The translations under genes were made by a program, and so were the position numbers. The notes below the pieces were generated by a model, which did no database searches, was not told the DNA's origin, and saw nothing but the letters and a program-made list of their open reading frames with translations. A stretch of 64,000 bases of DNA from Notospermus geniculatus (taxonomy: Eukaryota; Nemertea; Pilidiophora; Heteronemertea; Lineidae). Shown piece by piece: positions 51,417-61,757 of this stretch. Numbering within the stretch: the first letter of the stretch is position 1; the number at the start of each line of letters is the position of its first letter. The stretch is from NCBI GenBank assembly GCA_002633025.1, contig NMRB01000112.1, positions 16,957 to 80,956 on the forward strand. Direction: 5' to 3'.

Positions 51417-53236
51417 TTACCTTTTCTGCAGGTCTTGGAATGTTTATGATATTGTAGAGCGAGAAACGGTAGGTCACTTTCACTGACATCAGCTGACACA
51501 CTGATTATGGAATCAATGAAGTCAACAACTTCTTCTTCAGAGCATGATCCATACTTGGGTGCATTTTCTATCCATAAAGCCATATGAACATGAGGGGATC
51601 CCCTTTGTTGAAATTCAATTCTGTGAAAACTATCAGTGATCACACCCAATGGATTATGAGGTCCTTTCAAAACAGTCTTCATGAATTCTCGGAATCGATT
51701 GTCAAAATATCTAGCACAGGTAACAGGATCAGCACTAAGGAGTCTGCTTCTAGTTTGCCAGTTGAATTGTTCAATTTCTTCATCACTGTATTCCACCTTG
51801 TCAATCATTAGGCCGAGTGTCTTTAGAAGAGGTGACCATCTTGTATCAGCGGCTGACAGCGACATGAATAGTGTTGGTATGCCAAGCTGTCGAATCATAG
51901 CAAAAACTTCTTTTTTCTTGTTTTCTAGGTAGGGTGGTGAATTTCGTATGGTTCTGAATATGTAATAGCCTTCATCTAAGTGTACCATGTGATTCCTTGT
52001 ATCATCATTCAACATCTGCTCGGCAGTGTAGGTTTCTCCTTTACTTTTGCAACGTCGTACAGCTAATTTAACTTTATCTGACATTTGTTTGATCTGGAGC
52101 TTTTTCAATTTGAAGAAAACATTTGGAATATTTTGGGCGACTCTGCGGTCTACACTTCTCAATTCATATTTGCTTATATCACTGTAATGTACTTCTATTG
52201 GATGGTCAGATCTACCTTGTCCACAGAATATGGTAGGAAATGAGAGATATTCTGCATTGCTATCATGAAATAAACCTAAAGGAGTTTGTCCTTCTCCAGG
52301 AGCAAAAATGTATTCCTCAGGTTCAGTCAGTTCAGCAGTATCAAGCATTGTGTCCATATTTCCAGATGCTGTAAGTTCAGTCTCATCGATCTCACTGAAA
52401 TTATCATCATCTTCAGAATCATTTTCATTTTCTTCTTCAGCTGTAAGTAAATTTAGGTGTTCTGTATTCATATTCTTATTACATGAGCCAGTACTAAGGT
52501 ACTCCTGCTGTTCTGTTGATGTGCTTGGGACAGGTTCGACTTCTCTTGATGTGCTTGGGAGTGGTTCAGTTTCTCTTGATGTGCTAAGGACAGGTTCAGT
52601 TTCTCTTGATGTGCTAGGGGCAGGTTCAGTTTCTGTTGATGTGCTAGGGACAGGTTCAGTTTCTCCTCCATCAACAAATGCAGACATGTCGCCAGAGTGT
52701 TGTGGGTGAAGTGATTCTGTCCATTGCTGCTCGCTACTGATACTGACATCTTTGTAGAATGGGCTATTATCTTTTAACCACTTTAAAGCATTTAGTACTT
52801 TTGTTGGCCTGATGTTCTCGATGAATTCATTCCTCTTGTATTGCATTCTCCTTTTCAATTTTACTGGTACCGTTTCCATATCTGAGAGATTTCTTGGTAA
52901 AGATAAAACAGTTTTTGAGACATCAATGGGCACATTGACAACATTGCCTCTGACCATTTTCTGTCCACCAACTGGCAGTTCTCTCATTTGCATGAATGGA
53001 ATACGCAATGATATCAATCTTTCTTCCAACTGATGCAAGTCTAATTCTGGAGGCCTTTCTTTTACCTTGAAACCCATGTTATTTTTCATCGACAACTTTG
53101 GTATTTTCCCTTTACAAATGGATTCTCTGCATGTTCTACACATCCACTCTTTGTTACTGACTGAAGTATAGTTTGTAAGACATTCGGATAGGAGATGTTG
53201 TTGATCTGTTGGGACATGGAATGGCAACAAGAACAC
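51389..53236 (-). pseudogene. Helentron DUF6570 plus Rep (HUH) protein, truncated
   Basis: The first ~110 residues (WMCRTCRESICKGKIPKLS, RISLR-like LISLRIPFMQMRELPVGG, GNVVNVPIDVSKTVLSLPR) match DUF6570. A spacer with ETEPVPSTSR repeats and an acidic stretch follows. The Helitron_like_N Rep domain has FMSLSAADTRWSPLL, YFDNRFREFMKTVLKG and the metal-binding HUH motif RGSPHVHMALW. The protein breaks off at CRKGKCPVCR, just before the region that should carry the nicking tyrosines and helicase, at the N at 51398. Without those it could not drive rolling-circle movement. Confidence 0.88.
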
Positions 53237-53493
53237 ACATAAACTGGGCCACTAGACACATTTTCATGAAATATGTTTATGCTGTCTTCTAGGCTATCTC
53301 CATATAATTTTTCTGTTCTTGTTGCTGATTCAATTTCTTTAACACCTGGTTTTGTCCTGCTGGCTTTTCTTTTACTTGTATTTCTTTTTTGTTCTTTCAC
53401 TTGATATTCCCGGTCCATCGCACGTTTGCAGCGTTTTGTCTCCCTTTCCATGTACTGATAATCTTCCTCAGTTCTTAATTTCCTTTTCCTCAT
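53086..53493 (-). pseudogene. Helentron linker upstream of DUF6570, frame-shifted
   Basis: Encodes the basic start MRKRKLRTEEDYQYMERE and, near its end, SGPVYVCSCCHSM, the first half of a Cys-rich pair completed in the next frame by WMCRTC. A frameshift at about 53225 separates it from 51389-53236. It is part of the same ancestral polyprotein as its neighbours. Confidence 0.65.
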
Positions 53494-53619
53494 GACATCT
53501 TTATTTTGTTCAACTGTATATACTGTACATGTAGATTATCTCGGCTTTTTTGTTTGCTTAGTTTTTCCTTCTCTTTTATTTCTGGATGTATTCTCATGTT
53601 TTGTTTAGTTGCGAGCTCT

Positions 53620-54230
53620 TTAGTTTTATACTCAGGACACATACGAATTTTTTGTTTGCTTGATGTTCCTCTTTCATTTTCTTTTGTTTTATACTCTGGG
53701 TTTGTTCTAATTTGTTGCTTACTTCTAAGCTCCTTAGTCCTATACTCTGGATTTGTTCTAATTTGTTGCTTACTTCTAAGCTCCTTAGTCCTATACTCTG
53801 CATTTGTTCTAATTTGTTGCTTACTTCTAAGCTCCTTAGTCCTATACTCTGGATTTGTTCTAATTATTGTTGCTTACTTCTAAGCTCCTTAGCCCTATAC
53901 TCTGGATTTGTTCTAATTTGTTGCTTACTTCTAAGCTCCTTAGTCCTATACTCTGCGTCTGTTCTAATTTGTTGCTTACTTCTAAGCTCCTTAGTCCTAT
54001 ACTCTGGGTTTGTTCTAATTTGTTGTTTACCTTTTCTTTCTTTTACCTTAAATTCAGGACACATACGAAGTTTTTGTTTGCTAGATGTTTCGATTTCTTT
54101 TGCTTTATACTCAGGGTTTGTTCTAATTTGTTGTTTACTTCTAAGCTCCTTAGCCCTATAGTCAGGATTTGTCCTGACTTGCTGTTTACTTTCCAGTTCT
54201 TGAGCTTTGTAATCTAAATCCATTCTCTTC
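53620..54230 (-). repeat. 51-bp repeats coding for basic 17-residue units
   Basis: About ten copies of a 51-bp unit encode RSKQQIRTNPEYRTKEL and variants. Similar KQ--R--P-YK-KE repeats are common between protease-like and DUF6570 parts of such elements. A 2-base insertion at about 53864 (TAATTATTG instead of TAATTTG) shifts the frame, so the repeats below are read in another phase. Confidence 0.85.
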
Positions 54231-55513
54231 GTCTGCTTGTGCTTCCTCTCGCTGGTTTTGTAATCTGGCTCGGTGCGTTTTTGACGCATGTACTGTTTCA
54301 TGTACTCTTTCCTTTTTTGAAGTTTTTCTTTTTGATCTGCGAAATAGGTGGAAAGATCACAACTATTACTTTCTGGAGCTACAACTTTAGCGTGTTGTTT
54401 TTGGCCTTCATTTTCATTAATTTTTTGTTGTTCCCTTATTTCACTGGTCTTAGTTTGTAAAGAGTCATGTTTACTTGCTTGTCTCATTTGTCCCAATGTG
54501 AAGGCTTTTGATGAAATTTTACTTACATTGAAGAATGTTATTTCAAAAACATCTTGGTTAAGATTCTCAGCATACCTAGCAAGGTAGTTGGCAAGTTCAT
54601 ATTCATCACCGAATTCTAACATCACAGATGTACCTTCAGGTGTTGGGTCTCCAAATCTGTTTCTACTGTGGGAGTCTACTACAAAGTATGAGTGTTTATG
54701 GAATATAACTGCAAAGGCATCAAATCCAATAATGAGAATGGCCATTCTAGAAGTTGCCATTTGATTGCATGCATCTGGTACAGATAAATAAGGTGGCTGA
54801 ACACTGTCTGTCTGCAAGAGAACATTTTTTGCTGTTCCAAATGGTTTTAACTTAAAATACTCATTCCAACAGGTGATGTATGTTGGCAATTCATCAACGG
54901 CCAAATAAGTTGTGACATTTAGGCTGCGATATAAGTTGTCTCCATTTTGTAATATCTGATCCAAATCATCGCGTTCCCAATGTTCTGGTGACATTATGAC
55001 CAAATACATTAAAGAAGTAGCCGCATTTGCAACACATTGTTTTCCAGCAGAATCAGGTGAAAATTTGGCTGTATTACCTTGATGAAAATGGCCCTGAACG
55101 ACTTTGGATATTTGTGGGTTGTTGGTTGGCCCGGGATTAGATTCAACATCATTGCACTGCTGTAGAATATTGGACATAAACCACATGTGTAGGTGATGCT
55201 TGAACAACATTTGAAGTGCACAGAAAGATGAATAATAATCCCAGGTACATTGTAATGAACAATAATATGCAGCAGTTCGCAGTTCCTTTAACTCACTGTG
55301 GTGATGTTGGGGTGGCATTTCGTCAAACCATATATTGTAGCTCAATATTTCGTCTTCTTCAAAATGTTTACTTCTCATGTGATCTATGGGTGGGATGAAT
55401 GTATGCCTACAGCCACACTGCTGAATTTCTTCATTAAGTTCATGTGAACTTTTTGTTCTGGCTTTTGAGAAATACGCACCAATTGCTGCACGGTACTGCT
55501 GAAGTGATATCAT
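53864..55513 (-). CDS. Helentron leader, 2A peptide and papain-fold protease-like protein
   Basis: 549 residues from ATG 55513. Residues 1-121 form a leader (MISLQQYRAAIGAYF...) ending in a hydrophobic stretch. A 2A-type ribosome-skipping motif DVESNPGP lies at residues ~122-129 (coding 55127-55150). A protease-like domain follows: GHFHQGN, FSPDSAGKQCVANAA with the presumed catalytic Cys (~161), and FHKHSYFVVDSHSR with His/Asp candidates (~280-290). This is the pattern of herpesvirus-tegument-type (C76-like) papain-fold proteases. A coiled basic region with 17-residue repeats completes it, until a 2-base insertion stops the frame at about 53864. The 2A motif would release leader and protease separately. 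Domain call is by motif; the activity is inferred. Confidence 0.78.
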   Translation of the reverse strand: MISLQQYRAAIGAYFSKARTKSSHELNEEIQQCGCRHTFIPPIDHMRSKHFEEDEILSYNIWFDEMPPQHHHSELKELRTAAYYCSLQCTWDYYSSFCALQMLFKHHLHMWFMSNILQQCNDVESNPGPTNNPQISKVVQGHFHQGNTAKFSPDSAGKQCVANAATSLMYLVIMSPEHWERDDLDQILQNGDNLYRSLNVTTYLAVDELPTYITCWNEYFKLKPFGTAKNVLLQTDSVQPPYLSVPDACNQMATSRMAILIIGFDAFAVIFHKHSYFVVDSHSRNRFGDPTPEGTSVMLEFGDEYELANYLARYAENLNQDVFEITFFNVSKISSKAFTLGQMRQASKHDSLQTKTSEIREQQKINENEGQKQHAKVVAPESNSCDLSTYFADQKEKLQKRKEYMKQYMRQKRTEPDYKTSERKHKQTKRMDLDYKAQELESKQQVRTNPDYRAKELRSKQQIRTNPEYKAKEIETSSKQKLRMCPEFKVKERKGKQQIRTNPEYRTKELRSKQQIRTDAEYRTKELRSKQQIRTNPEYRAKELRSKQQ

Positions 55514-55530
55514 TTTCAGTTATCAGTAGG

Positions 55531-56032
55531 CCTAGGGTAACTTTGAATAACTAGAATATCGTACAGCTTCAAAAAGGCTAGTGATTGTCAGTTGCTGTCG
55601 CAAAGAGAATTCAACAGAAATAGCTTGTAATAGAAATTCACACCGACTAAAGACAGTTTCAACAAGTTCAGACTATGTAGGGCAACCTCCTCAAGGTCAA
55701 GAAGACTATAGAACGCACTTCGATACGTACCGCGGTAGAATCAATAGCCACCAGGTGGTATAGAATGAAACTAATTTGTATCTATCTAGCACAACTGTCA
55801 ATTCAATGTGCAGGCACTACGATACTAGTTGTCTTTCTCTGTGTCTTTCTCTGTTCCTTGTCGACAATCTCAAGTGCTTGATGGTCAAGCCAGCTTTTTT
55901 CAATGGCTTACAGGGTATTACTAGTATCGACAAGAATGCTCTGATTGATGACTAGCTTGTGATTGAATTATATAACAAGAGATATTGATATGAGTTTATT
56001 TATTTATTTATCTTCAGAAATGTACAAAAAAG
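55531..56032. other. No gene recognised
   Basis: Flank beyond the Helentron 5' coding end. The element's own 5' terminus should be here but no end signal was recognised. Confidence 0.35.
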
Positions 56033-56500
56033 TTGGCAATTCAGTCTGGTGTTCTCTGGTTGTCACTGTTAGCAGGTTACTCTACTTCGGTGAATTCTCT
56101 TGTCTTTCTTGTCACTGTGTCAGCTGGTGCTTTGCTGTAAATTAGAAGGTTAGTTTGTTCTGTTCTGGTTCAGTTTGTTCTGTTCTGTTCTGGTTCAATG
56201 TGCTTTGTTCTGTTTCAGTTTGCTTTGTTCTGTTTCAGTTGACAATTCAGTCTGGTGTTCTCTGGTTGTCGCAGGATACTGTACTTCGGTCAATTCTCTT
56301 GTCTTTCTCGTCACTGTTTGAGCTGGTGCTTTGCTGTAAATTAGAAGGTTAGTTTGTTCTGTTCTGGTTCAGTTCTGGTTCAATTTGCTTTGTTCTGTTT
56401 CAATTTGCTTTGTTCTCTTTCAGTTTGTAATTGCTTTGTTCTGTTTCAGTTTGGTTTGTTCTGTTTCTGTTTGCTTTGTTCTGTTTCAGTTTGCTTTTTG
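56033..56500 (+). repeat. ~206-bp tandem duplication and TTCTGTTTCAGTTTG minisatellite
   Basis: 56033-56160 and 56240-56370 share CAATTCAGTCTGGTGTTCTC, GAATTCTCTTGTCTTTC and GTGCTTTGCTGTAAATTAG. Between and after them lie many TTGTTCTGTTTCAGTTTGCT-type units. The open frames here (CSVSVCFVLF-like) are read-through of the repeat. Confidence 0.8.
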
Positions 56501-56629
56501 TTTGTTCTCAACTCACGTCGAGAGTCCCGGGTTAGGGGCAAAACTCGCTGCGATAGCGAGACTCACAATACCTTTGAAAGGTAGCGAGATTTGGATGTAC
56601 CCACAGTGGAGTACAGTGTAGTCCAGCTG

Positions 56630-57264
56630 ACTACACTCTCAGCGTCTGGTATGGAAACCTGGAAAGATAAAATGTTTTCTTTGTGTTAACAACGCCACCA
56701 TAACACCACAATATCAACAAGTCAAAATGAATAGCCTAATCGCAATCTGTATTGTTGATCTCATGTGTAGAATAGAAACCATGCAATCCATCCATTTCAT
56801 CATGTAGTTCTGTGCATTTACGGTGAACAAAACTTCCTAGACACCTAATGCAGTAACTGTATGATGCTAATACTAGAATAAGTATAATGTCATACCTCTG
56901 TCAGACTGAACCAACAATAATGACCATCAACTATGACGACATACTTACCACTACCAGACTTGCAAATGATGTTTACTTGCTATCTGGCAACAGATGTACA
57001 AGCAGGGTACCGGTACAGGACTCGTACACAGGTACAGGTACAGGGATGACAGACGTGAAAAAGTGTAAGGCAAGACTGCCGCTCTCTGGACTGTAAATCA
57101 CCAGTCAGGTACACTCGATGTGTCGTAGCATTTACTACTAATCTGAAAGGCAAAAATATAAGGAACGAGTTTAGAATCCTCGATCAGTGCCCCAAAAAAG
57201 GTCATCGATTGACGGAATAAGCCACATTGTACAATCTGATTTCCATTGTGTGCCATGGAGTAAC
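56630..57264. other. No gene recognised
   Basis: Contains a short tandem GGTACAGGTACAGG near 57030 and, at about 57214-57230, ATTGACGGAATAAG, the inverse of motifs at 59107, 59222 and 61804. Confidence 0.35.
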
Positions 57265-58212
57265 GCCACTTCCGATCAGGGCTTCTAAACTTTAGCCGTT
57301 TTTTTGCATTGGTTTGCTAGGATTAGTAGTCATGGTAGTAGAACTCTGCTGGCGCCTAGGCCTAGGCCTAACTGCACACAGCTGACTCTGCTCCCATTAA
57401 TTTGATTAAAATTGGTGGCTAGGCTCAGTGCTGTTCGATGTGGCTTAGCTAGGCCTAGGTGGCCCTAAAAAAAATAATGCCATTCCCCCATCAATCGGCG
57501 TCCTTTTTTGATTGGGGACTACAAAATCCTTCCTCTGCAAAGTCTGTCTGGGTCAATTGGGGGGGGGGGGCATGGTGGTGCTACTAGTATGCTGGGCCTA
57601 AGGGCATGGCTAGGGCCTACCTAGGCCTCACATGGTACACATGTATGCCTAAAGTAGGGCTGGCCTAGAACATGTAGAAGATCATGAGATAGGGTCTAGG
57701 CCTACCCTAGGCGCACGTCCACTGTTATTTTAGCTTTAGGCTAGGCCTAGGCCTATTTACACCAAAAGGCTGAGACGTACCTAGCAGACATGATAGCCCT
57801 GGCACACTACCGGTAGGCCTGGGGTACATGTAGGCCTAGCCGCCTAGGCCTTTAGGCTTATTAGGCCTAGGCCGTAGCAGGCTCAGAAATAGTAGGGGCC
57901 TGACAGTGCAGATGCAATACATCATCATGACATGATGATGATGATGAGCTGATGAGTAGCCCAAGGCTTTTTGCCCTTGCCCTTGTCTTAACAGTTTAAA
58001 GCATGCTTGGAGGTCATGGATGGATGAGGTGGACATGTGCATGTGCATGTGTGCTGTGCACTGCACTGTGGATGTTGCCAGGCCCAGTTTTGAGTTTGGG
58101 TTGTATGTTGGTCACATTTTGTCGGTTCATGGTTTGAAATCTGAAAATCCAATAAGGCCAGGCTACACTTGAAATTAGGGCTAAACTTTAGAATTACCGA
58201 TCGGAAGTGCCT
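57265..58212. mobile_element. ~950-bp element with GCCACTTCCGATC-type inverted ends
   Basis: CACTTCCGATC...TAAACTTTAGCC at 57268-57303 pairs with GGCTAAACTTTAGAAT...GATCGGAAGTG at 58179-58210. A third copy of the terminus (ACTTCCGGTCGGTAATTCTAAA) is at about 63690. The interior is rich in TAGGCCTA palindromes and holds an ATG/CAT trinucleotide tract (57917-57950). Confidence 0.6.
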
Positions 58213-58289
58213 CCGCCAGATGAAAGCTGTGATGCGGTTCTTCGTTCTGGATCGACATCAAAGACATCTAACACCAAGTGAATACAGAG

Positions 58290-58600
58290 TACTGCTGTCC
58301 AGGTGTCTGGGTGTAATGAGAAATTAATTGTTTCGCTTAGGTATCCTAGTATGATTCGACAGCAGTACATTTCGACAGCTGAATTTGTATTTTCCAGGTG
58401 TCCAGGTGTGTAGGTGTAATGATGAATACATAGTTCCGTTAACGTATTTTAATCTGATTCGACACCAGTACATTTCGACAGCTGAATTTGTCTTTTCCAG
58501 GTGTCCAGGTGTCTAGGTGTAATGATCATTTTTATTCTGATTGCACACAAAAAACATTTCGACACCTCAATTTGTCTTCTCATCCCCAGTCAGTGGACCT
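58290..58600 (+). repeat. 103-bp tandem repeat, three copies
   Basis: AGGTGTCTGGGTGTAATGA at 58301, AGGTGTGTAGGTGTAATGA at 58404 and a like phrase at 58507 mark three units, each also with ACATTTCGACAGCTGAATTT (ACATTTCGACACCTCAATTT in the last). Confidence 0.85.
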
Positions 58601-58879
58601 TGCAATTCGCTCAGTCAACACGGTACCTAGCGCCAGCAGAAGCGAAGTGGTAAGTCGCGAACAAGGCAGTCCATAAGCAAGAACACTGCTGAAAATCTGA
58701 CGACCTATTCCAAAACTTCAATGAACAGCTAGGCCTAGGAATACAGAGAATGAGACAAAATATCACCTCGAAACTAGGCCAGGGCCTATAAAACGGGTGA
58801 TGGTGACTAATATCAGAAATGAATGCTAATATGTAGGTCACTTTGAATTTTACTTTGTAACTTCTTAACTTGTAGGCCT

Positions 58880-58955
58880 ACATGTATTATTGTAAAGCGG
58901 TTTGAGATATTCTGTAAATCGCTGTATAAAAATAAATATTATTATTATTATTACA
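58880..58955 (+). repeat. SINE/LINE-type 3' tail with ATT microsatellite
   Basis: GTAAAGCGGTTTGAGATATT, GCTGTATAAAAATAAATA and then (ATT)n have the layout of the 3' end of tRNA-derived SINEs and their LINE partners. Confidence 0.55.
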
Positions 58956-59876
58956 CTGTATTACCGTATTAATTATATTCCAATGGTCTTTGACGCAGAC
59001 TGCGTCATTAAATCTTCAAGGCCGTGAGGCCCAATGCAACGTTTCTCACTGTTTCTATTGCTCAGTGTTTTCCCGCATTCTTGGCCAATTCCGTTTGTCA
59101 AGTTGCGCCTTATTCCGTTAATGTGTAGAATAAAAATGTCCGACACATCCTAGAGGTGTGACCCTCATTGTTTGCAACATACAAACAGACTGTTTCTCTG
59201 CCTGTCGCTCATTGTCAAGTTGCCGCTTATTCCGTTAATCTCACGTCACACTGACACACGAGTCTGAGCAATGAAAAGTGGGCCAATAATGGAATGCGGC
59301 TTGTGGTTGGAGTGACATTAGGCCTATTGTAGTCACATGTTTGGGGAATAATCATCATTGGCCGCAGAAACTGTTCTGAGCCAGAAGTTGGTACAGGTGT
59401 GACAGAAATCAGCGTCCTGGGAATGCACATCCGCCAAACAATAACCCGCTATTGTATGTTATATTCCAATATTCATGGTCTCTCTAGCCATATATTATTC
59501 TAATCCCTCGGTGAACAAAAACACCGGACTTCCAATCCAGGGGGACTCGGATTCCTTTCACACCTGTCGTCGTCAAAATTGAAGAATAGCCTGCTATTGT
59601 AGGTTATATACATGTATATTCCAATAGTCATGGTCTCTCTAGCCATATAAATATTAAGAAAAACGATTTACTGTGATAGCCAATGGTTGCCATACATTAC
59701 TGAACAGAACATTTGACAAGAACATGAACTTACTACGTCATGGCACAATAATACCACCGAAATGTGGATGAACACATAAGAAACGTCATGACTTTTGTCA
59801 CCCCTTCCCTCCCGAAGAAAAGAACACCATCATCGCCCTGTGTCATCATACGAAAGTCATTCTTGCAAAGCTATCT
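58956..59876. other. Dispersed repeat copies; no gene
   Basis: GCCTTATTCCGTTAATG (59105) and GCTTATTCCGTTAATCTC (59223) recur in the same orientation. 59440-59580 and 59580-59650 are two partial copies of the dispersed repeat also seen at 43450 and 48660 (CCTGCTATTGTAGGTTATAT, TCATGGTCTCTCTAGCCATAT). Confidence 0.5.
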
Positions 59877-60187
59877 TCACATTCTAGGAACCTGGGCATC
59901 TGCATCTGAATGAGCAGGTTTGAAAATATCCGCTACGTCTTTCAGGAAAGACAGGAACACGTCGGCCTCATCCTTATTCTTCTTTCTCCACAGATATTCA
60001 ACCAGGTAGCTGCCATAAAACTGGGTTCGACATGCAACCGGTAGTGAACGCTTAATATGCCTCCACGATCCCTCAATCGTGTTCGTGCAAGTGCCGTCCT
60101 CTGCCTTGTACTCGACGGAATGATTGACCGTTTTATGCTGGTAGTCTTCTGGGAGATCGATAATACCTTCGTAGGCTTTCCAGCAAT
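59877..60187 (-). CDS. Merlin/IS1595-type transposase, exon 2
   Basis: Starts after a GTCAACAG acceptor with AT, which completes the Asp codon split by the intron (D-CWKAYEG). It continues with TVNHSVEY and TNTIEGSWRHIKRSLP, where Glu is the third catalytic residue. It ends with a helical tail (YLVEYLWRKKN) at TGA 59877-59879. Together with exon 1 it forms a complete DDE catalytic set. Confidence 0.82.
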
Positions 60188-60398
60188 CTGTTGACAATGA
60201 TAAAACATGTTTTTTTATATAACGGTACAGCCCGTTATCATTTGCCACAAGAACGACTGTTAATTCATACATCCGATTTCTGAAACGATGTGGCCGACAA
60301 ATACACGAAACTAATATCCCCCCCCCCCCAAATACACAGACATATTCAATATCAACTTCAATTTCTATGAGGCATTTGTTTACCAAAAATTGTCTTAC

Positions 60399-61017
60399 CT
60401 GAAGAAATCACACTCCCTGGATTAATCCATCGCTGGATGAGAGGTAACAGCACCTCTTTATTTCGTCTTGGAACGGGAACAAGGAACATCTTCTTGCTGT
60501 TGTTTTTTTCGCACCCACCGAAGACCCATTGCCCTTCTACTGCATGCCCTCTGTGGTATTTAACTTTCCCAATTTTGCTTTCGTCGATCTCCACTTCTAT
60601 GCCTCTACCACCGATCTTTTCGCCTTTGTCAATGCAGATACTGATGCACACCTCCCGGCAAAAGTTGCACCAATCAACTGCAGTGCTCGAAGAAATCTTC
60701 ATTTCGTGCATGATCGTCTTGTTGCTTGTCTCCATGCTCCACAAGTACGTCAGTTCAATTATTTCTCCCAGCTGCATATTCGACTTTTCAAACCAAGACC
60801 CCTTACGGATTGAGCGGGTTACTCTCCTGTGCCGACATCCGGAAATGGTCCGTTGGCACGACCATTCGTAACCTTCTGAGGCAGGGTTTCCACTTGAAAT
60901 TTTTGTCAAGTTCATCGGCTCCTTACATAAGGGACATTCGTATGTCTTTGATAAAAGTTCTTTTTCCTGGATCCATTTAATTAACTCCACTTTTGTTTGG
61001 TTAACTATAGATATCAC
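60399..61017 (-). CDS. Merlin/IS1595-type (ISXO2-like) transposase, exon 1
   Basis: From ATG 61017. A zinc-ribbon-like start (YECPLCKEPM...WSCQRTISGCRHRRV) is followed by TRSIRKGSWFEKSNM, typical of IS1595/Merlin proteins, and a helix-turn-helix-like part. The RNase-H-like core has its first Asp in EVEIDESKIGKVKYHRGH and then WVFGGCEKN. The exon ends at TCAG|GTAAGAC; the intron (60188-60398) divides the second catalytic Asp codon. No frame defect was seen, so the gene may be recently active or domesticated. Clear 8-9-bp target duplications and Merlin termini were not found. Confidence 0.85.
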
Positions 61018-61597
61018 ATCTCTATGCGTCGTCGGCCATTCTTTACTGTCACGCCCATAGCTCCTGCTGCTGCCTCCTTTTTCCCCTTCTCCATCGCATT
61101 CGTCAGATNTGCAGTCTTAAGGTCTGGGTCCACATGTGCATTTTACGCTGCGTTGACGCTTCGCCCATTGTTTGGAAGCAGAGCGCCGGAAAATAACAAA
61201 ACGTTTAACGCCTCAACGCAGCGTAAAAACGCACATGTGCACACAAGCCCTTAAGTTGCTTTTCCACGAGCCGTTTGCGGGCGCGGTTCTCGAGTCAGTG
61301 GCGGGAGCGGGTGCCAGTGAAACAGGTAAAGGGAACGAAATACGTTGGATCGATTTTTTCCACCCGCGCTCGCCTCCTCTTCCGCGCCTGCGAACCCGCT
61401 GCGAACGCCTCGTGGAAAAGCAGTTTTAGGCTTCGGAAACGCCCGTCAACAATGCCTTCGGTCGTGAATCATCGGGAAGCATTTGCAAATGCCGTTTTCG
61501 TATACCGTACATGCACTTCTATGTACGCTACAGTGTGTCGTCTAAGTAAAATTATTGCGACTTTTATAAATATTGTCACACCGATTAATCTTTTTAG
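61018..61597. other. Intergenic region between divergent genes
   Basis: GC-rich, with a single N at 61109. ACATGTGCATTTTACGCTGCGTTGACGC at 61131-61160 is partly inverted at 61215-61245 (GCGTAAAAACGCACATGTG), and GTTTGCGGGCGCGG / CGCGCCTGCGAACC phrases form a second loose inverted pair. No exon could be placed with confidence. Confidence 0.4.
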
Positions 61598-61757
61598 GTG
61601 GTAACGAAAGAATCAACGTCTCAACGCATTCATTCCAATGTTCGAACAATTGAACAGAAGGTAGCGAAAGCAATTGCTTTACTAGCAACGCCGGTAGTGA
61701 CGGCCAGAGATATTCAGAAGAAGGTCGGTGCTGGACTCACCTCTGCTGCAGTGAAAA
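61598..61757 (+). CDS. Unknown gene with possible winged helix, internal exon
   Basis: A CTTTTTAG acceptor opens 53 codons (phase 0) that end at AAA|A GTAAGT (phase 1). It encodes VVTKESTSQRIHSNVRTIEQ and then AIALLATPVVTARDIQKKVG and LTSAAVK. The stretch from LLATP to the next exon's LETLQRLAFGRIYHQ has the rhythm of a winged helix-turn-helix (helix, T-RDI, recognition helix, then a beta wing). The upstream exon with the start codon was not identified. It is divergent to the transposase at 59877-61017. Confidence 0.55.

Larger units (their letters stand above)
49872..55530 (-). mobile_element. Helentron-type Helitron, internally deleted
   Basis: Minus-strand coding blocks follow the order of animal Helentrons: protease-like domain, DUF6570, Helitron Rep (HUH) and EEP endonuclease. 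The Rep catalytic Tyr region and the whole helicase are missing at about 51398, where a single N sits. Frameshifts occur near 53864, 53225 and 50850. An 82-bp piece of a second copy lies at 43102-43183, sharing the 3' boundary at about 49881. Exact termini (short hairpin and end signals) were not identified, so the limits are approximate. Confidence 0.8.

Noticed and set aside
53506-54217. Leucine-rich hydrophobic frames on the plus strand
   Set aside because: They are antisense of the 51-bp Helentron repeats. The minus strand has the domain-bearing frame.
56155-56621. Cys/Phe/Val-rich 'membrane proteins'
   Set aside because: These frames are read-through of the TTCTGTTTCAG minisatellite.
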